A stretch of DNA of 64,000 nt from Maribacter polysaccharolyticus (lineage in GTDB: Bacteria; Bacteroidota; Bacteroidia; Flavobacteriales; Flavobacteriaceae), in assembly GCF_028882255.1 (NCBI RefSeq), contig NZ_JARBUY010000008.1, positions 4,509 through 68,508 of the forward strand. Reading direction: 5' to 3'. A program made the translations under genes and the position numbers. Of this stretch, positions 26,985 through 36,978 are shown one piece after another (position 1 is the first letter of the stretch; the number at the start of each line of letters is the position of its first letter). A model generated the notes under the pieces. The model saw only the letters and a list, made by a program, of their open reading frames with translations, ran no database searches and was not told the origin of the DNA.

Positions 26985-27547
26985 CACATTAGATTTAATA
27001 GGGGTGCGAGCATCATTGTGGGTCCATAGATCTTCTTCAATTCCCTGAGCCCTATCTTCAACCTGGATTTAATGGTCCCTAGGGGGATATCCAATTCCTC
27101 ACTGGCTTCTTGTTGGGTCATTCCTTCGAAAAACAAGGCTTCGAGTACGATTTGGTACTTTTCCTCTATTTTGTCAAGATTCTCACGAACATCCATGAAT
27201 TCAGGGTTGATGCTATCAACACCTAAACTATATACGTCCGAAACGTCCATTTGGATTTCTTTATCCGTTTTTGTGTTGACACTGCGCAGTTTGTCAATGG
27301 CCGTGTTTCTGGTGATCCTGAACAACCAGGTAAATAATTTTGCCTTTGAAGGGTCGTAGGAATCCGATTTTTTCCAGATTTTCACAAAGCTTTCCTGTAA
27401 GACATCCTGGGCCAATTCTTCATCACGGACTACTTTTTTCGCAACCCCATAAAGCGTATCCCCATAATGTTCGTACAGGAGGGAAATGGCCTTTTCATTC
27501 CGCTCTTGTAATAATTCAACAATATGCTTCTCTAGAAGTACGCTCAT
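26984..27547 (-). CDS. ECF sigma factor, SigK-like
   Basis: A 187-residue sigma factor with region 2 (YGDTLYGVAKKVVRDEELAQDVLQESFVKIWK, FTWLFRITRNTAIDKLR) and region 4 (LEALFFEGMTQQEASEELDIPLGTIKSRLKIGLREL). The pairing with an RskA-like anti-sigma factor by a TGATG overlap is the SigK/RskA arrangement. Its leader is about 110 nt and carries a promoter with an inverted repeat. The inducing signal is unknown. Confidence 0.92.
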   Translation of the reverse strand: MSVLLEKHIVELLQERNEKAISLLYEHYGDTLYGVAKKVVRDEELAQDVLQESFVKIWKKSDSYDPSKAKLFTWLFRITRNTAIDKLRSVNTKTDKEIQMDVSDVYSLGVDSINPEFMDVRENLDKIEEKYQIVLEALFFEGMTQQEASEELDIPLGTIKSRLKIGLRELKKIYGPTMMLAPLLNLM

Positions 27548-27661
27548 ATACTGGTTTATCTTCGAAAAAAATTCAATCTCTTGGCATCCAATCCATTAAT
27601 CGTTTCCGTATATCCTTTAAACGCTAAATTATAAAATTGATTGCTATAAGTGGCGTTATCT

Positions 27662-27688
27662 CAAAGTTATGATTATTTGGATGTACAA
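27662..27688 (-). promoter_or_regulatory. Promoter of the sigK-rskA operon
   Basis: On the minus strand, TTG (27688-27686) and TAACTTTG (27669-27662), spaced by 16 bp. The -33 side overlaps an inverted repeat (27681-27703). Confidence 0.5.
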
Positions 27689-27703
27689 TTGGTAACTGTA
27701 CAT
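27681..27703. promoter_or_regulatory. Inverted repeat at the sigK promoter
   Basis: ATGTACA (27681-27687) and TGTACAT (27697-27703), a 7-bp perfect inverted repeat separated by 9 bp, covering the -33 element. A dimeric regulator could bind here; inference only. Confidence 0.4.
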
Positions 27704-27729
27704 TTAATTTTTGGTTAGTTTGGTTTGGC

Positions 27730-27760
27730 ATAACCCCTGTTGTTTTTCGGCAGGGGTTAT
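27730..27760. terminator. Hairpin spanning the murB stop codon
   Basis: A perfect 10-bp stem (27730-27739 with 27751-27760) with an 11-nt loop. It includes the murB stop. There is no T run on the minus strand after it, so it would be a weak terminator for murB, or an RNA-end stabilising element. Confidence 0.5.
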
Positions 27761-28773
27761 TTTATGATATTCACCTCGGGTTGTATGGCAATACCGAAGG
27801 TTTCGTAAACGGCCTCCGTAATTTTCTGGGCGAGCCCTATGAGCTCATGGCCTGTCGCATTACCATAATTCACGAGTACCAAAGCCTGGTTCTTATGTAC
27901 CCCCGCATCCCCGTAACGTTTGCCTTTAAAGCCGCATTGTTCTATTAGCCAACCGGCAGGTACCTTATAGGAACCGTCGGATACTTTAAAATATTTGGCC
28001 GTGGGATGTTCGGAAATAAATGTTTCGAACTTCGCTTTTGAAAGGACCGGATTTTTAAAGAAGCTACCACTATTGCCCAACACCTCGGGGTCTGGTAGTT
28101 TGCTTTGTCTAATGGCCACAACGGCTTTTGAAACATCCTGTATGCTAGGTTCTTTAATGCCCCATTGCTCCAATTGGGTATTTATCGCCCCATAAGACGT
28201 ATTGGGATTATGGTTTCTTTTGGAGAGTTTGAAAGTGACCGAAGTTATTACGTATTTCCCCTTTCCTTCATTTTTAAAATAAGACTCCCTGTAGCCGAAT
28301 CGGCAATCTTCTTTTGTGAACTCCTTGATGGTCCCGTCATCGATGGCCATGGCTTCACAACTCACGAAGGTGTCCTTGAGTTCAATGCCGTAGGCCCCGA
28401 TATTTTGAATGGGGGCAGTACCCGTTCGCCCGGGAATGAGCGATAAATTTTCCAAACCGCCGAAATCACGTTCTAGGCACCAAACTACCATATCATGCCA
28501 AACCTCGCCTGCCATGACCTTAAGGTAAACATGGTCGTCGTCTTCCTTTATTATTTCCTTGCCTTTGATGTTTATGTACAGGACATGGGCATCTATGTCT
28601 TGGGTGATCAGCATATTGCTTCCCCCACTTAGTATAAATAGCCTGGGGTGGATTTTTGATCGCAAGGCTTCTTTTAAGTCCGTAATGGAACTGATTTCAC
28701 TCCAATACCTGGCCTTGGCATCAATGCCGAAGGTGTTGTAGGGTTTTAGGGATATGTTTTCCTGGACGTTCAT
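27757..28773 (-). CDS. murB: UDP-N-acetylmuramate dehydrogenase
   Basis: A 338-residue type I MurB, which reduces UDP-GlcNAc-enolpyruvate in peptidoglycan synthesis using FAD and NADPH. FAD-binding LSGGSNMLI near residue 50, the IPGRTGTAPIQNIGAYG block, YRESYFK (catalytic Arg/Tyr region), and LGNSGSFFKNP with the active-site Ser are all visible. The start overlaps the aminotransferase stop by 4 nt. Confidence 0.97.
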   Translation of the reverse strand: MNVQENISLKPYNTFGIDAKARYWSEISSITDLKEALRSKIHPRLFILSGGSNMLITQDIDAHVLYINIKGKEIIKEDDDHVYLKVMAGEVWHDMVVWCLERDFGGLENLSLIPGRTGTAPIQNIGAYGIELKDTFVSCEAMAIDDGTIKEFTKEDCRFGYRESYFKNEGKGKYVITSVTFKLSKRNHNPNTSYGAINTQLEQWGIKEPSIQDVSKAVVAIRQSKLPDPEVLGNSGSFFKNPVLSKAKFETFISEHPTAKYFKVSDGSYKVPAGWLIEQCGFKGKRYGDAGVHKNQALVLVNYGNATGHELIGLAQKITEAVYETFGIAIQPEVNIIK

Positions 28774-29963
28774 TGGTCCTTATAAATTTTCAATGCTTCC
28801 TTCAAGATATGTACTGCCCTTTTCAAGCTATCCTTTTCCAGGACATAGGCGATGCGTATTTGGTTTTTGCCCAGGCCTTTGGAGGCATAGAAACCAGCTG
28901 CCGGAGCTACCATCACCGTTTCCCCGTCTACCCTGAATTCTTCCAATAGCCACTGTGCAAAATGATCGGAATTCGAAATAGGTAGTTCGGCGATACAATA
29001 AAAGGCCCCTTGCGGATATCCGATTTTGATCCCTTCTATCTTTTCAAGTTCCGCAATAAGCAGGTTTCTTCTTGAAACATATTCTTTTTTTACATCCTCA
29101 AAATAACTTTGTGGGGTCTCCAAGGCTGCTTCACTGGCAATTTGTGCGTAGGTGGGGGGGGACAAACGGGCCTGGGCGAATTTAAGGGCCGTTTTTAATA
29201 ATTCCTTGTTTTTCGAAACCAGACAACCGATCCGGGCACCGCACATGCTATATCTTTTTGAGACCGAATCGACAACGACCCCATGTTCTTCCATTCCGGG
29301 TTGCTGAAGGATGGAGAAATGTTTCTTGCCGTCATAGGTGAATTCCCTGTATACTTCATCGGATATGAGGAAAATGTCATGTTTTTTGGCAATGGCAGAC
29401 AATTTTTCTATTTCTTCCCGGGTGTATAAATACCCTGTGGGGTTACCCGGATTACAAATAAGTATGCCTTTTGTCCTGGGGGTAACGAGTTTTTCGAATT
29501 CCTCAATGGGGGGCAGTGCAAAATTATCATCGATCCGCGATACCACCGGTATTACATTGATGCCCATGGCGGTTGCAAATCCGTTATAATTCGCGTAAAA
29601 CGGTTCGGGGATGATGATCTCATCGTTGGAGTCCGCGATACTCCCCAGGGCGAAGGACAATGCTTCAGAACCACCCGTAGTCACCAAAATATCCTGGGCG
29701 GTGACATGGATGTCGTGCTTTGCATAATATGAGGCCAGTTTTTTACGATAAGCCTCAGAGCCTTCCGAATTACTGTATTCGAGTACCGAAAGGGTATTGT
29801 TCTTTACGGCATCCAAAGCGATTTGGGGCGTTTTGATGTCGGGCTGGCCAATATTCAAGTGGATTACTTCAACGCCTTCTTTTTTCGCCTTTTCGGCATA
29901 AGGGACTAATTTACGAATGGGTGATTCGGGCATCTTTGTCCCTTTCTTCGAAATGGATGGCAT
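28770..29963 (-). CDS. Pyridoxal-phosphate aminotransferase, class I/II
   Basis: A 397-residue fold-type I aminotransferase, of the AspC/aspartate-aromatic group. The PLP Lys is Lys236 in VDSVSKRYSMCGARIG; NPGNPTGYLY and the C-terminal NQIRIAY (substrate-carboxylate Arg) are seen. The exact amino donor cannot be chosen from sequence. It overlaps murB by 4 nt, and a DNA gap of about 150 bp separates it from the divergent protease gene. Confidence 0.92.
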   Translation of the reverse strand: MPSISKKGTKMPESPIRKLVPYAEKAKKEGVEVIHLNIGQPDIKTPQIALDAVKNNTLSVLEYSNSEGSEAYRKKLASYYAKHDIHVTAQDILVTTGGSEALSFALGSIADSNDEIIIPEPFYANYNGFATAMGINVIPVVSRIDDNFALPPIEEFEKLVTPRTKGILICNPGNPTGYLYTREEIEKLSAIAKKHDIFLISDEVYREFTYDGKKHFSILQQPGMEEHGVVVDSVSKRYSMCGARIGCLVSKNKELLKTALKFAQARLSPPTYAQIASEAALETPQSYFEDVKKEYVSRRNLLIAELEKIEGIKIGYPQGAFYCIAELPISNSDHFAQWLLEEFRVDGETVMVAPAAGFYASKGLGKNQIRIAYVLEKDSLKRAVHILKEALKIYKDQ

Positions 29964-30114
29964 ACGTTCTTAATTTTAAACAAAAATGAGAAATCATTAG
30001 GAACCAAACAACCGTAAACGGGTTTATTTCATGTCTTTTTAAATTGTTAATTAACAGTAATTTAAGGGGTATTTTGTGTAAATTAAAGGGTAACCCCAAC
30101 GAGTTGTGGTAAGT

Positions 30115-31455
30115 ATGAAATATATGAGGGTGTTTTTTTGGGTAATATTGTGCTGTTTTCCCATTTTGGGAATGGGGCAGGCCTTTGAATTGCCCAAAGG
30201 TATGAAATACCAAAAAATCAAGTTCGAGCTTGTCAATAACCTGATCATATTACCTATAGAGGTCAATGGGACCGAACTTTCCTTTATGCTGGATAGTGGG
30301 GTCAGTAAGCCCATTCTTTTTAATATTACCGATCAGGATTCCATACAGATCAACAATGTTTCGGAAATCAATATCAGGGGGCTGGGTGATGGGGGGTCCA
30401 TTAAGGCCTTAAGTTCCCGGGGGAATACCTTTAGGTTGAAAAACATCGAGAATCGGAGGCAATTACTTTATGTGGTCATTGATAGAACCCTGAATTTTTC
30501 GACCAGTTTGGGCATCCCGGTACATGGTATCATAGGGTATGACCTATTTCGGGATTTTGTGGTCGATATCAATTATGCGACACAGGTCATCAAATTTTAT
30601 GATCCCAAACAGTATAAGTACAAAAAGGATAGAAGATCCGAGACCTTGCCCATGACCATCCATAAAAACAAGGCTTACCTTGATGCCCATGTGCTGATTG
30701 AGGGTTCAGAAGGTGTGCCCGTGCATTTGTTGGTCGATACGGGCAGTACCGATGCGATCTGGCTTTTTGAGGATGATGATATCGGTGTTCCGGAAGCGCA
30801 TTATGATGATTTTCTGGGAAAAGGTTTAAGCGGGGATGTCTTTGGAAAACGAACCAAAGTCAGTAGTATTCAGATCGGAAGTTTCGTTCTTAGGGAGGCG
30901 AAGGCGGCGTTCCCCGATATCGAATCATTCGCAACGATTGATAATTTCGGAAATAGGAACGGGAGTATCGGGGGGGAAGTGTTAAGGCGTTTCAATATTA
31001 TTTTTGACTATCCCAATAGCCAGTTAACCTTGAGAAAGAACGGTATGTTCAAATCGCCCTTCCATTATAATTTAAGTGGAATTACCCTGCAACATGATGG
31101 AATGCGATTGGTATCCCAACGTATTTCCAATGGGTACGGAGTGATAAAAGGCGGGGAAGGTGCCTTTGGGAATGTACAAATACTGTTTGAGGGTAATACA
31201 AGGTTAAGTTTGGTGCCGGAGATAGTGGTTTCGGGCATTCGGGCCGGTAGTCCTGCCGAATCGGCAGGAATGAGGGAAGGCGATATTATTTTGGCCGTTG
31301 ACGGAAAGCGTGTTCACAAGTACAAGATCCAGGAAATCATTCAGATGCTCAATGATAGTAAGGGCAAGAAGGTGAGGGTACTTATCGAAAGGTACAACAG
31401 TAATCTTTTGTTTTCCTTTGTGCTAGAGGATCTGTTCAAACATAAAAAACCCTGA
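30115..31455 (+). CDS. Retropepsin-like aspartyl protease with PDZ domain, secreted
   Basis: 446 residues from the ATG at 30115. After a signal peptide (ending MGQ), two aspartyl-protease half sites appear: FMLDSGVSKPILF near residue 61 and LLVDTGSTDAIWLF near 205. A C-terminal PDZ domain (GIRAGSPAESAGMREGDIILAVDGKRV) follows. The first motif has Asp-Ser-Gly and the second Asp-Thr-Gly, so two catalytic Asp are present in one chain, as in pepsin-like enzymes. It probably acts in the periplasm. It ends in a hairpin shared with the convergent DUF1573 gene. Confidence 0.85.
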   Translation: MKYMRVFFWVILCCFPILGMGQAFELPKGMKYQKIKFELVNNLIILPIEVNGTELSFMLDSGVSKPILFNITDQDSIQINNVSEINIRGLGDGGSIKALSSRGNTFRLKNIENRRQLLYVVIDRTLNFSTSLGIPVHGIIGYDLFRDFVVDINYATQVIKFYDPKQYKYKKDRRSETLPMTIHKNKAYLDAHVLIEGSEGVPVHLLVDTGSTDAIWLFEDDDIGVPEAHYDDFLGKGLSGDVFGKRTKVSSIQIGSFVLREAKAAFPDIESFATIDNFGNRNGSIGGEVLRRFNIIFDYPNSQLTLRKNGMFKSPFHYNLSGITLQHDGMRLVSQRISNGYGVIKGGEGAFGNVQILFEGNTRLSLVPEIVVSGIRAGSPAESAGMREGDIILAVDGKRVHKYKIQEIIQMLNDSKGKKVRVLIERYNSNLLFSFVLEDLFKHKKP

Positions 31456-31479
31456 CTACATAACTTCTGTAATCAGGGT
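31443..31479 (-). terminator. Shared hairpin between convergent genes
   Basis: Stem of 7 bp plus 3 bp around one mismatch (ends at 31449 and 31479). On the minus strand it is followed by six T (31443-31448), so it suits the DUF1573 gene; on the plus strand it overlaps the protease stop codon (31453-31455). Confidence 0.7.
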
Positions 31480-31502
31480 ATATATTTCCGAAAAAGTTTC
31501 AA

Positions 31503-31889
31503 CTATTTCGTTCCGTTGGCTTTTATCTCGCCTTTGATCTTTAAGACCTTAGTTGGGGTTTCCGCATTGGAGATGACCGTAATGGCTTTTCTGATGGGAC
31601 CAACACGGTTCGTATCATACTTTACTTGAATTTCGCCGGTTTCCCCTGGTAAGATCGGTTCGTCCGGTTTTTTGGGGATCGTACATCCACAACTGGAACT
31701 AACCTTACTTATGATAAGAGGGGCATCCCCAGTGTTCGTGAATTCGAAAACACGCACACCATCACTACCTTTTATTATCTGACCGTAATCAACGGTTTCG
31801 GTTTTAAACTCGATTTTAGCTTTGGTTTCCTGGGCGGTTAAGCCAAATCCCAATAGTCCTACAAATAATACAAGTACTATTTTTTTCAT
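31503..31889 (-). CDS. DUF1573 secreted protein
   Basis: A 128-residue protein with a signal peptide ending GLTAQ and one immunoglobulin-like domain: FKTETVDYGQIIKGSDGVRVFEFTNTGDAPLIISKVSSSCGCTIP, the hallmark SSCGC of DUF1573. It is found mainly in Bacteroidota; function unknown. It has a textbook promoter in the divergent region with valS. Confidence 0.92.
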   Translation of the reverse strand: MKKIVLVLFVGLLGFGLTAQETKAKIEFKTETVDYGQIIKGSDGVRVFEFTNTGDAPLIISKVSSSCGCTIPKKPDEPILPGETGEIQVKYDTNRVGPIRKAITVISNAETPTKVLKIKGEIKANGTK

Positions 31890-31912
31890 TATTAAATATT
31901 TAGGGTGAATTT

Positions 31913-31942
31913 CAAAATTAATCTTTTTAAACGAACGTCCAA
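31913..31942 (-). promoter_or_regulatory. Promoter of the DUF1573 gene
   Basis: On the minus strand: TTG (31942-31940), 19 bp, TAATTTTG (31920-31913), 23 nt before the ATG. Both elements and the spacing are ideal. Confidence 0.65.
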
Positions 31943-31950
31943 AATTGTTT

Positions 31951-31979
31951 TTGTTATCTTATAACGTTACTTATTTTTG
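31951..31979 (+). promoter_or_regulatory. valS promoter P1
   Basis: TTG at 31951-31953, 18 bp, TATTTTTG at 31972-31979. The -33 elements of this and the DUF1573 promoter are only 8 bp apart, back to back. Confidence 0.6.
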
Positions 31980-32041
31980 TTTCGTATTTCAAATAGGGCC
32001 AAAAACCCTATGAAAATATAAATTATCACATCTTTTCGGTT

Positions 32042-32049
32042 TATTTTTG
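32042..32049 (+). promoter_or_regulatory. valS second -7 box
   Basis: TATTTTTG followed by C, 38 nt before the valS start. No TTG at the right spacing; possibly a second start point. Confidence 0.4.
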
Positions 32050-32087
32050 CTTGCCGATTTAAACATTATACAAAAATTGTTCCAAAA

Positions 32088-34718
32088 ATGGATATTCCTT
32101 CTAAGTATGAACCTCAAAAGGTAGAGAATCACTGGTATGACTACTGGATGAACCAAAAATATTTTCATTCCACCCCCGATGATCGAGAGCCTTATAGCAT
32201 CGTAATACCCCCACCAAATGTTACCGGAATACTGCATATGGGCCATATGCTCAACAATACCATACAGGATGTATTGATCCGTAGGGCCCGATTGCAAGGT
32301 AAAAATGCGTGCTGGGTGCCCGGAACCGACCATGCCTCCATTGCTACCGAAGCAAAAGTCGTTGCGAAACTAAAAGAGCAAGGGATCAATAAGGCTGATC
32401 TGACCAGGGAAGAATTCTTAAATCATGCCTGGGATTGGACGCATGAATATGGAGGGGTGATCCTTGAGCAATTGAAGAAATTGGGATGTTCCTGTGATTG
32501 GGACCGTACCGCCTTCACGATGGACGATGCCATGTCGGCTTCGGTGATCAAGGTTTTCGTTGACCTGTATAACAAGGGATTGATTTATCGCGGATACCGT
32601 ATGGTAAACTGGGATCCAGAGGCCCAAACCACCTTATCGGATGAAGAAGTTATTTATGAGGAAAAACAAGGGCTTCTCTACTATTTGTCGTATCCCATTG
32701 AAGGGTCCGATGAAAAAGTGACCATTGCGACCACCCGTCCTGAGACCATCTTGGGGGATACCGCCATCTGTATTAACCCCAACGATGAACGATATGCCCA
32801 TTTAAAAGGAAAGAAAGCCATTGTGCCGATCTGTAATAGGGCCATTCCGATCATCGAAGATGAATATGTGGATATGGAATTCGGTACGGGATGTTTGAAA
32901 GTAACCCCGGCCCATGATATCAATGACAAGGCCCTTGGGGAGAAACACGATTTGGAAACCTTGGATATTTTCAACGCCGACGCGACACTGAACAGTTTTG
33001 GGTTGCATTATCAAGGGAAAGACCGTTTTGTGGTGCGCAAGGAAATAAAAAAGGAACTTGAGGAGAAAGGGTTTTTGGTAAAGACCGAAAACTATGTCAA
33101 TAAAGTAGGTACTTCGGAAAGGACCAAGGCGGTAATCGAGCCTCGTTTATCGGAACAATGGTTCTTGAAAATGGAAGATTTGGTCAAACCGGCGATCAAA
33201 GCCGTTTTGGAAACCGATGAAATCAATTTCTTCCCTAAAAAGTTCGAAAATACCTACCGCCATTGGATGGAGAACATTCGTGACTGGAATATCTCGAGGC
33301 AATTATGGTGGGGGCAGCAGATCCCGGCCTACTACTATGGCGATGGACAGGATGATTTTGTAGTGGCCGAATCCAAAGAGGAAGCCTTGGAAATGGCCAG
33401 GGCCCGGTCCAATGATAAAAACCTGGGATTGGATGATTTGAGACAAGATGCCGATGTGGTCGATACCTGGTTCTCTTCCTGGTTGTGGCCGATGACCGTT
33501 TTCAACGGAATATTGGAGCCCGAAAATCGGGATATCAATTATTATTACCCTACGAGCGATTTGGTTACCGGTCCCGATATTATTTTCTTTTGGGTGGCGC
33601 GTATGATCATCGCCGGGTATGAATATCGGGATGAAAAACCTTTTGAAAATGTTTATTTTACCGGGATCGTCAGGGATAAACAAAGGCGTAAAATGTCCAA
33701 ATCATTGGGTAATTCACCGGATGCATTGGGGTTGATCGAAAACTATGGGGCCGATGGGGTCCGGGTAGGGCTTTTGTTGAGTTCCGCCGCCGGAAATGAT
33801 CTGCTGTTCGATGAGGACCTTTGCCAACAAGGAAAGAACTTTGCCAATAAGATTTGGAATGGCTTTAGATTGATTAAGGGTTGGGAAGTGGAAGACCTGC
33901 CACAACCCGAATCCTCTAAGCTGGGCATTGCATGGTATAAAGCAAAATTCAACCAAACCTTGGCTGAGATCGAGGATCATTTTAGTAAATATAGAATTTC
34001 AGATGCCTTGATGTCAATCTATAAACTGATTTGGGACGATTACAGTTCCTGGTTATTGGAGATCATTAAACCGGCCTATCAACAACCCATAGATAAAACG
34101 TCTTTTGATGAGGTCATTGGCATTTTTGAGAATAACTTGAAATTATTGCATCCCTTTATGCCTTTCTTGACCGAAGAGGTTTGGCAGCATATCGCAGAAC
34201 GTACGCCAGAGGAAGCTTTGGTCATTGCGCAATGGCCGAAGATGGAGAAGGTTGATGATGCCTTGATCCAACAATTCGAATTCGCGGCAGAGGTCATATC
34301 GGGTATCCGTACCATTCGAAAAGAGAAGAACATCCCCATGAAGGAAAGTTTGGATCTTTCTGTCCTGAATGTAGGGGGTCAAGAACAGGATTGGGATACC
34401 ATTATCAAAAAATTGACCAATGTTTCTGCCATATCCTATGTCGATACTGCCGTAGATGGGGCGCTGACCTTTAGGGTAAAAAGCAATGAGTATTTCATAC
34501 CCATAAGTGGGGCGGTCGATATTGAGGCGGAAGTCAAAAAAATAAAGGAGGAATTAAAGTACACCGAGGGATTTTTGAAATCGGTACAAAAGAAACTTTC
34601 CAATGAACGGTTCGTGAACAATGCACCGGAAAAGGTCATCGCCATGGAGCGTAAAAAACAGGCAGATGCCGAAGCCAAAATCCTTACCTTAGAGAAAAGT
34701 TTAGCGAATTTAGAATAA
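32088..34718 (+). CDS. valS: Valyl-tRNA synthetase
   Basis: An 876-residue class I synthetase. The first signature is HMGH at 50-53 in [15 protein letters not shown], the second KMSKS at 535-539, with [13 protein letters not shown] of the editing domain in between, which hydrolyses misacylated Thr-tRNA. The C-terminal coiled coil ([22 protein letters not shown]) is present. An FAH-family gene follows after 17 nt. Confidence 0.98.
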   Translation: MDIPSKYEPQKVENHWYDYWMNQKYFHSTPDDREPYSIVIPPPNVTGILHMGHMLNNTIQDVLIRRARLQGKNACWVPGTDHASIATEAKVVAKLKEQGINKADLTREEFLNHAWDWTHEYGGVILEQLKKLGCSCDWDRTAFTMDDAMSASVIKVFVDLYNKGLIYRGYRMVNWDPEAQTTLSDEEVIYEEKQGLLYYLSYPIEGSDEKVTIATTRPETILGDTAICINPNDERYAHLKGKKAIVPICNRAIPIIEDEYVDMEFGTGCLKVTPAHDINDKALGEKHDLETLDIFNADATLNSFGLHYQGKDRFVVRKEIKKELEEKGFLVKTENYVNKVGTSERTKAVIEPRLSEQWFLKMEDLVKPAIKAVLETDEINFFPKKFENTYRHWMENIRDWNISRQLWWGQQIPAYYYGDGQDDFVVAESKEEALEMARARSNDKNLGLDDLRQDADVVDTWFSSWLWPMTVFNGILEPENRDINYYYPTSDLVTGPDIIFFWVARMIIAGYEYRDEKPFENVYFTGIVRDKQRRKMSKSLGNSPDALGLIENYGADGVRVGLLLSSAAGNDLLFDEDLCQQGKNFANKIWNGFRLIKGWEVEDLPQPESSKLGIAWYKAKFNQTLAEIEDHFSKYRISDALMSIYKLIWDDYSSWLLEIIKPAYQQPIDKTSFDEVIGIFENNLKLLHPFMPFLTEEVWQHIAERTPEEALVIAQWPKMEKVDDALIQQFEFAAEVISGIRTIRKEKNIPMKESLDLSVLNVGGQEQDWDTIIKKLTNVSAISYVDTAVDGALTFRVKSNEYFIPISGAVDIEAEVKKIKEELKYTEGFLKSVQKKLSNERFVNNAPEKVIAMERKKQADAEAKILTLEKSLANLE

Positions 34719-34735
34719 TAAACCATAGATAAATT

Positions 34736-35350
34736 ATGAAAATTATCGCAATAGGGAAAAATTATGTCAATGATTTAAGTGAACTTCCGGAAGGAGAAGT
34801 GGAACCCATGATTTTCACAAAACCGGACTCCTCCCTTTTGGAGAATGATGCGGACTTGGAGTTGCCTTCATTTTCCAATGATGTTTGGTATGAGGTGGAA
34901 TTGGCTTTTAGAATTGGAAAAACCTGTAAAAATGCCACTCCGGAAAATGCATTGTCCTTTGTGGATGCCGTTGCCTTATCGAATGACTTAACGGCTAAAG
35001 ATGTATTGAAGAAAAGTAGGGAACCCAATAAAGGTCCGTGGGCTTTGGCCAAAGGTTTTGATGGGGCTACCCCGATTTCGGCATTTTTGCCTATCGAACA
35101 ATTCCCCGATGTTCAGGATATTGATTTTTCATTGACCCTTAACGGGGAAGAGATCCAAAAAGGCAATAGTGGCCTTATGATTACCAATGTGGCGAAAATG
35201 ATCGTTTATGTTTCTGGAATCATGACATTGAATCCAGGGGATATCCTATTGACGGGTACACCGGCCAAAGGAGCGGGTAAGGTGAATTCCGGGGATGAAA
35301 TGGTGGGCTATTTGGAAGGGAAAAAAATGTTCACGACCAAAGTAAAATAA
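34736..35350 (+). CDS. Fumarylacetoacetate hydrolase family protein
   Basis: A 204-residue FAH-fold protein, the short FAHD1-like form. Metal ligands are in YEVELAFRIGK and SNDLTAKD, and the C-terminal LTGTPAKGAGKV block is seen. Such enzymes act as oxaloacetate decarboxylase or acylpyruvate hydrolase; the substrate here is unknown. It is 17 nt after valS and probably co-transcribed. Confidence 0.88.
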   Translation: MKIIAIGKNYVNDLSELPEGEVEPMIFTKPDSSLLENDADLELPSFSNDVWYEVELAFRIGKTCKNATPENALSFVDAVALSNDLTAKDVLKKSREPNKGPWALAKGFDGATPISAFLPIEQFPDVQDIDFSLTLNGEEIQKGNSGLMITNVAKMIVYVSGIMTLNPGDILLTGTPAKGAGKVNSGDEMVGYLEGKKMFTTKVK

Positions 35351-35423
35351 GCAAAGGGGATTTTTAAATCCTAAATTGCCGAATTAAGAGACAGATTACT
35401 ATCTTTAAGAAAAAGATTTTCTT

Positions 35424-36014
35424 ATGATGAAATTTGTCCTTTTTATTTTGTCCTTGGTTTCCCTTGGGATGTATGCCCAAGAAGAAAAAAAAGAAATACT
35501 GCCCGTGGAAATCCAAATACAGACCGCCGTATTGCCCGCTCCGGAGGAAGATAGGGATGCTGCCATGGTCTATGGTTACGATGCATCGGGTGAATTGGTC
35601 GTATTGCGGGAAGGGAAAAACAATCTGGTTTGCCTTGGGGACGACCCCAATAAAGAAGGAATCAGTGTTTCTTGTTATTCCAAAAAACTTGAACCTTTTA
35701 TGGCCCGTGGAAGGGAACTTACGGCAGAAGGGAAGAATACCAAGGAAATACGTGAAATCCGTGGAGCGGAGGTCGCTAAGGGTAAAATACCGATGCCCAA
35801 GGCGCCCAGTATGACCTATATCTACTTTGGAACGGAAGAGAACTACGATAAATCGACCGGAATGCTCAAGGATGGGCAATTCAGATACGTGATCTACACC
35901 CCTTTTGCCACACCCGAGGAAACGGGATTGCCGATAAAACCGCATGCAAAAGGAATGCCCTGGTTGATGGATCCCGGTACCCATAGGGCACATATCATGA
36001 TCGGTCCGTTTTAG
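35424..36014 (+). CDS. Hypothetical secreted protein
   Basis: 196 residues; start at the first of two ATGs. Signal peptide ends GMYAQ. The mature part begins with a Glu/Lys-rich stretch and ends in KGMPWLMDPGTHRAHIMIGPF; the His/Asp-rich end is a conserved-looking block I cannot assign. Function not recognised. It has no clear partner; the PPK2 genes follow after about 110 bp. Confidence 0.65.
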   Translation: MMKFVLFILSLVSLGMYAQEEKKEILPVEIQIQTAVLPAPEEDRDAAMVYGYDASGELVVLREGKNNLVCLGDDPNKEGISVSCYSKKLEPFMARGRELTAEGKNTKEIREIRGAEVAKGKIPMPKAPSMTYIYFGTEENYDKSTGMLKDGQFRYVIYTPFATPEETGLPIKPHAKGMPWLMDPGTHRAHIMIGPF

Positions 36015-36126
36015 TTAAGCCCGACCCCCATTTGTTTTTAACCCGTAACCATTTATCAGGACATGATTTTTGGTTGACGCCATGATTTGTCCAAATTCGT
36101 ATTTTTAGAAAATAATAATGTAATAC

Positions 36127-36975
36127 ATGAAATTTACCGCAGAGGATTTACAATCGGCCAAAAGCCGGAAAGACTTGATCACCATCGCCAAAAAAAAAGG
36201 TGTCAATATCGACAATGTCGTTCGAAATGTAAAGTATGAAATTGAATTGAGTAAACTTCAAAGCGAATTGGTAAACCTCCAACAATGGATCAACAAAAAC
36301 CAATTACGGGTCGCCGTTCTTTTTGAAGGTCGTGATGCTGCCGGTAAAGGAGGTTCCATAAAACGTTTCGTAGAGCATTTGAATCCTCGCACTTCCCGGG
36401 TGGTTGCACTTTCGAAGCCTACCGAGAATGAGAGGGGACAGTGGTATTTTCGAAGGTATATCAAAGAATTGCCGAATCCTGGGGAAATCGTGTTTTTTGA
36501 CCGTAGTTGGTATAATAGGGCCGTGGTTGAGCCTGTTATGGGATTTTGTGATAAAGCCCAGTACAAACAGTTCATGGTGCAGGTCCCGGAGTTCGAGCAT
36601 ATGTTGTACGAAGATGGGGTGATCATTATAAAGTTTTGGTTTTCGATATCGAAGGAAGTGCAGAACAAAAGGTTCAATGCACGACTCAAAAATCCTTTAA
36701 AACAATGGAAATTCAGTCCCGTGGATAAAATGGGGCAACAACTGTGGGACAAGTATACCTATTATAAGGAACAGATGTTTACGAAAACCCATACCGATTT
36801 TTCACCATGGATCATTGTAAAGACGAACGATAAAAAAACGGCAAGATTGGAAAGCATGCGTTATTTATTGGCCAATTTTGACTATTCCGAGAAGGAGGAT
36901 GTCTCCAGTCTCATACAACCGGACCCGAACGTTATTGTCCGCTATTATAGAAATGCCAAACAAATCGATATATAA
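36127..36975 (+). CDS. ppk2: Polyphosphate kinase 2 (first of tandem pair)
   Basis: A 282-residue PPK2. Walker A is FEGRDAAGKGGSIKR (residues 67-80), Walker B FFDRSWYNRA (123-132), and a lid segment LKNPLKQWKFSPVDK follows. PPK2 transfers phosphate between polyphosphate and nucleotides, usually making ATP or GTP. The C terminus is extended beyond the second copy (SSLIQPDPNVIVRYYRNAKQ). The next ppk2 gene starts 3 nt later. Which nucleotide it prefers is not visible. Confidence 0.93.
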   Translation: MKFTAEDLQSAKSRKDLITIAKKKGVNIDNVVRNVKYEIELSKLQSELVNLQQWINKNQLRVAVLFEGRDAAGKGGSIKRFVEHLNPRTSRVVALSKPTENERGQWYFRRYIKELPNPGEIVFFDRSWYNRAVVEPVMGFCDKAQYKQFMVQVPEFEHMLYEDGVIIIKFWFSISKEVQNKRFNARLKNPLKQWKFSPVDKMGQQLWDKYTYYKEQMFTKTHTDFSPWIIVKTNDKKTARLESMRYLLANFDYSEKEDVSSLIQPDPNVIVRYYRNAKQIDI

Positions 36976-36978
36976 AAT

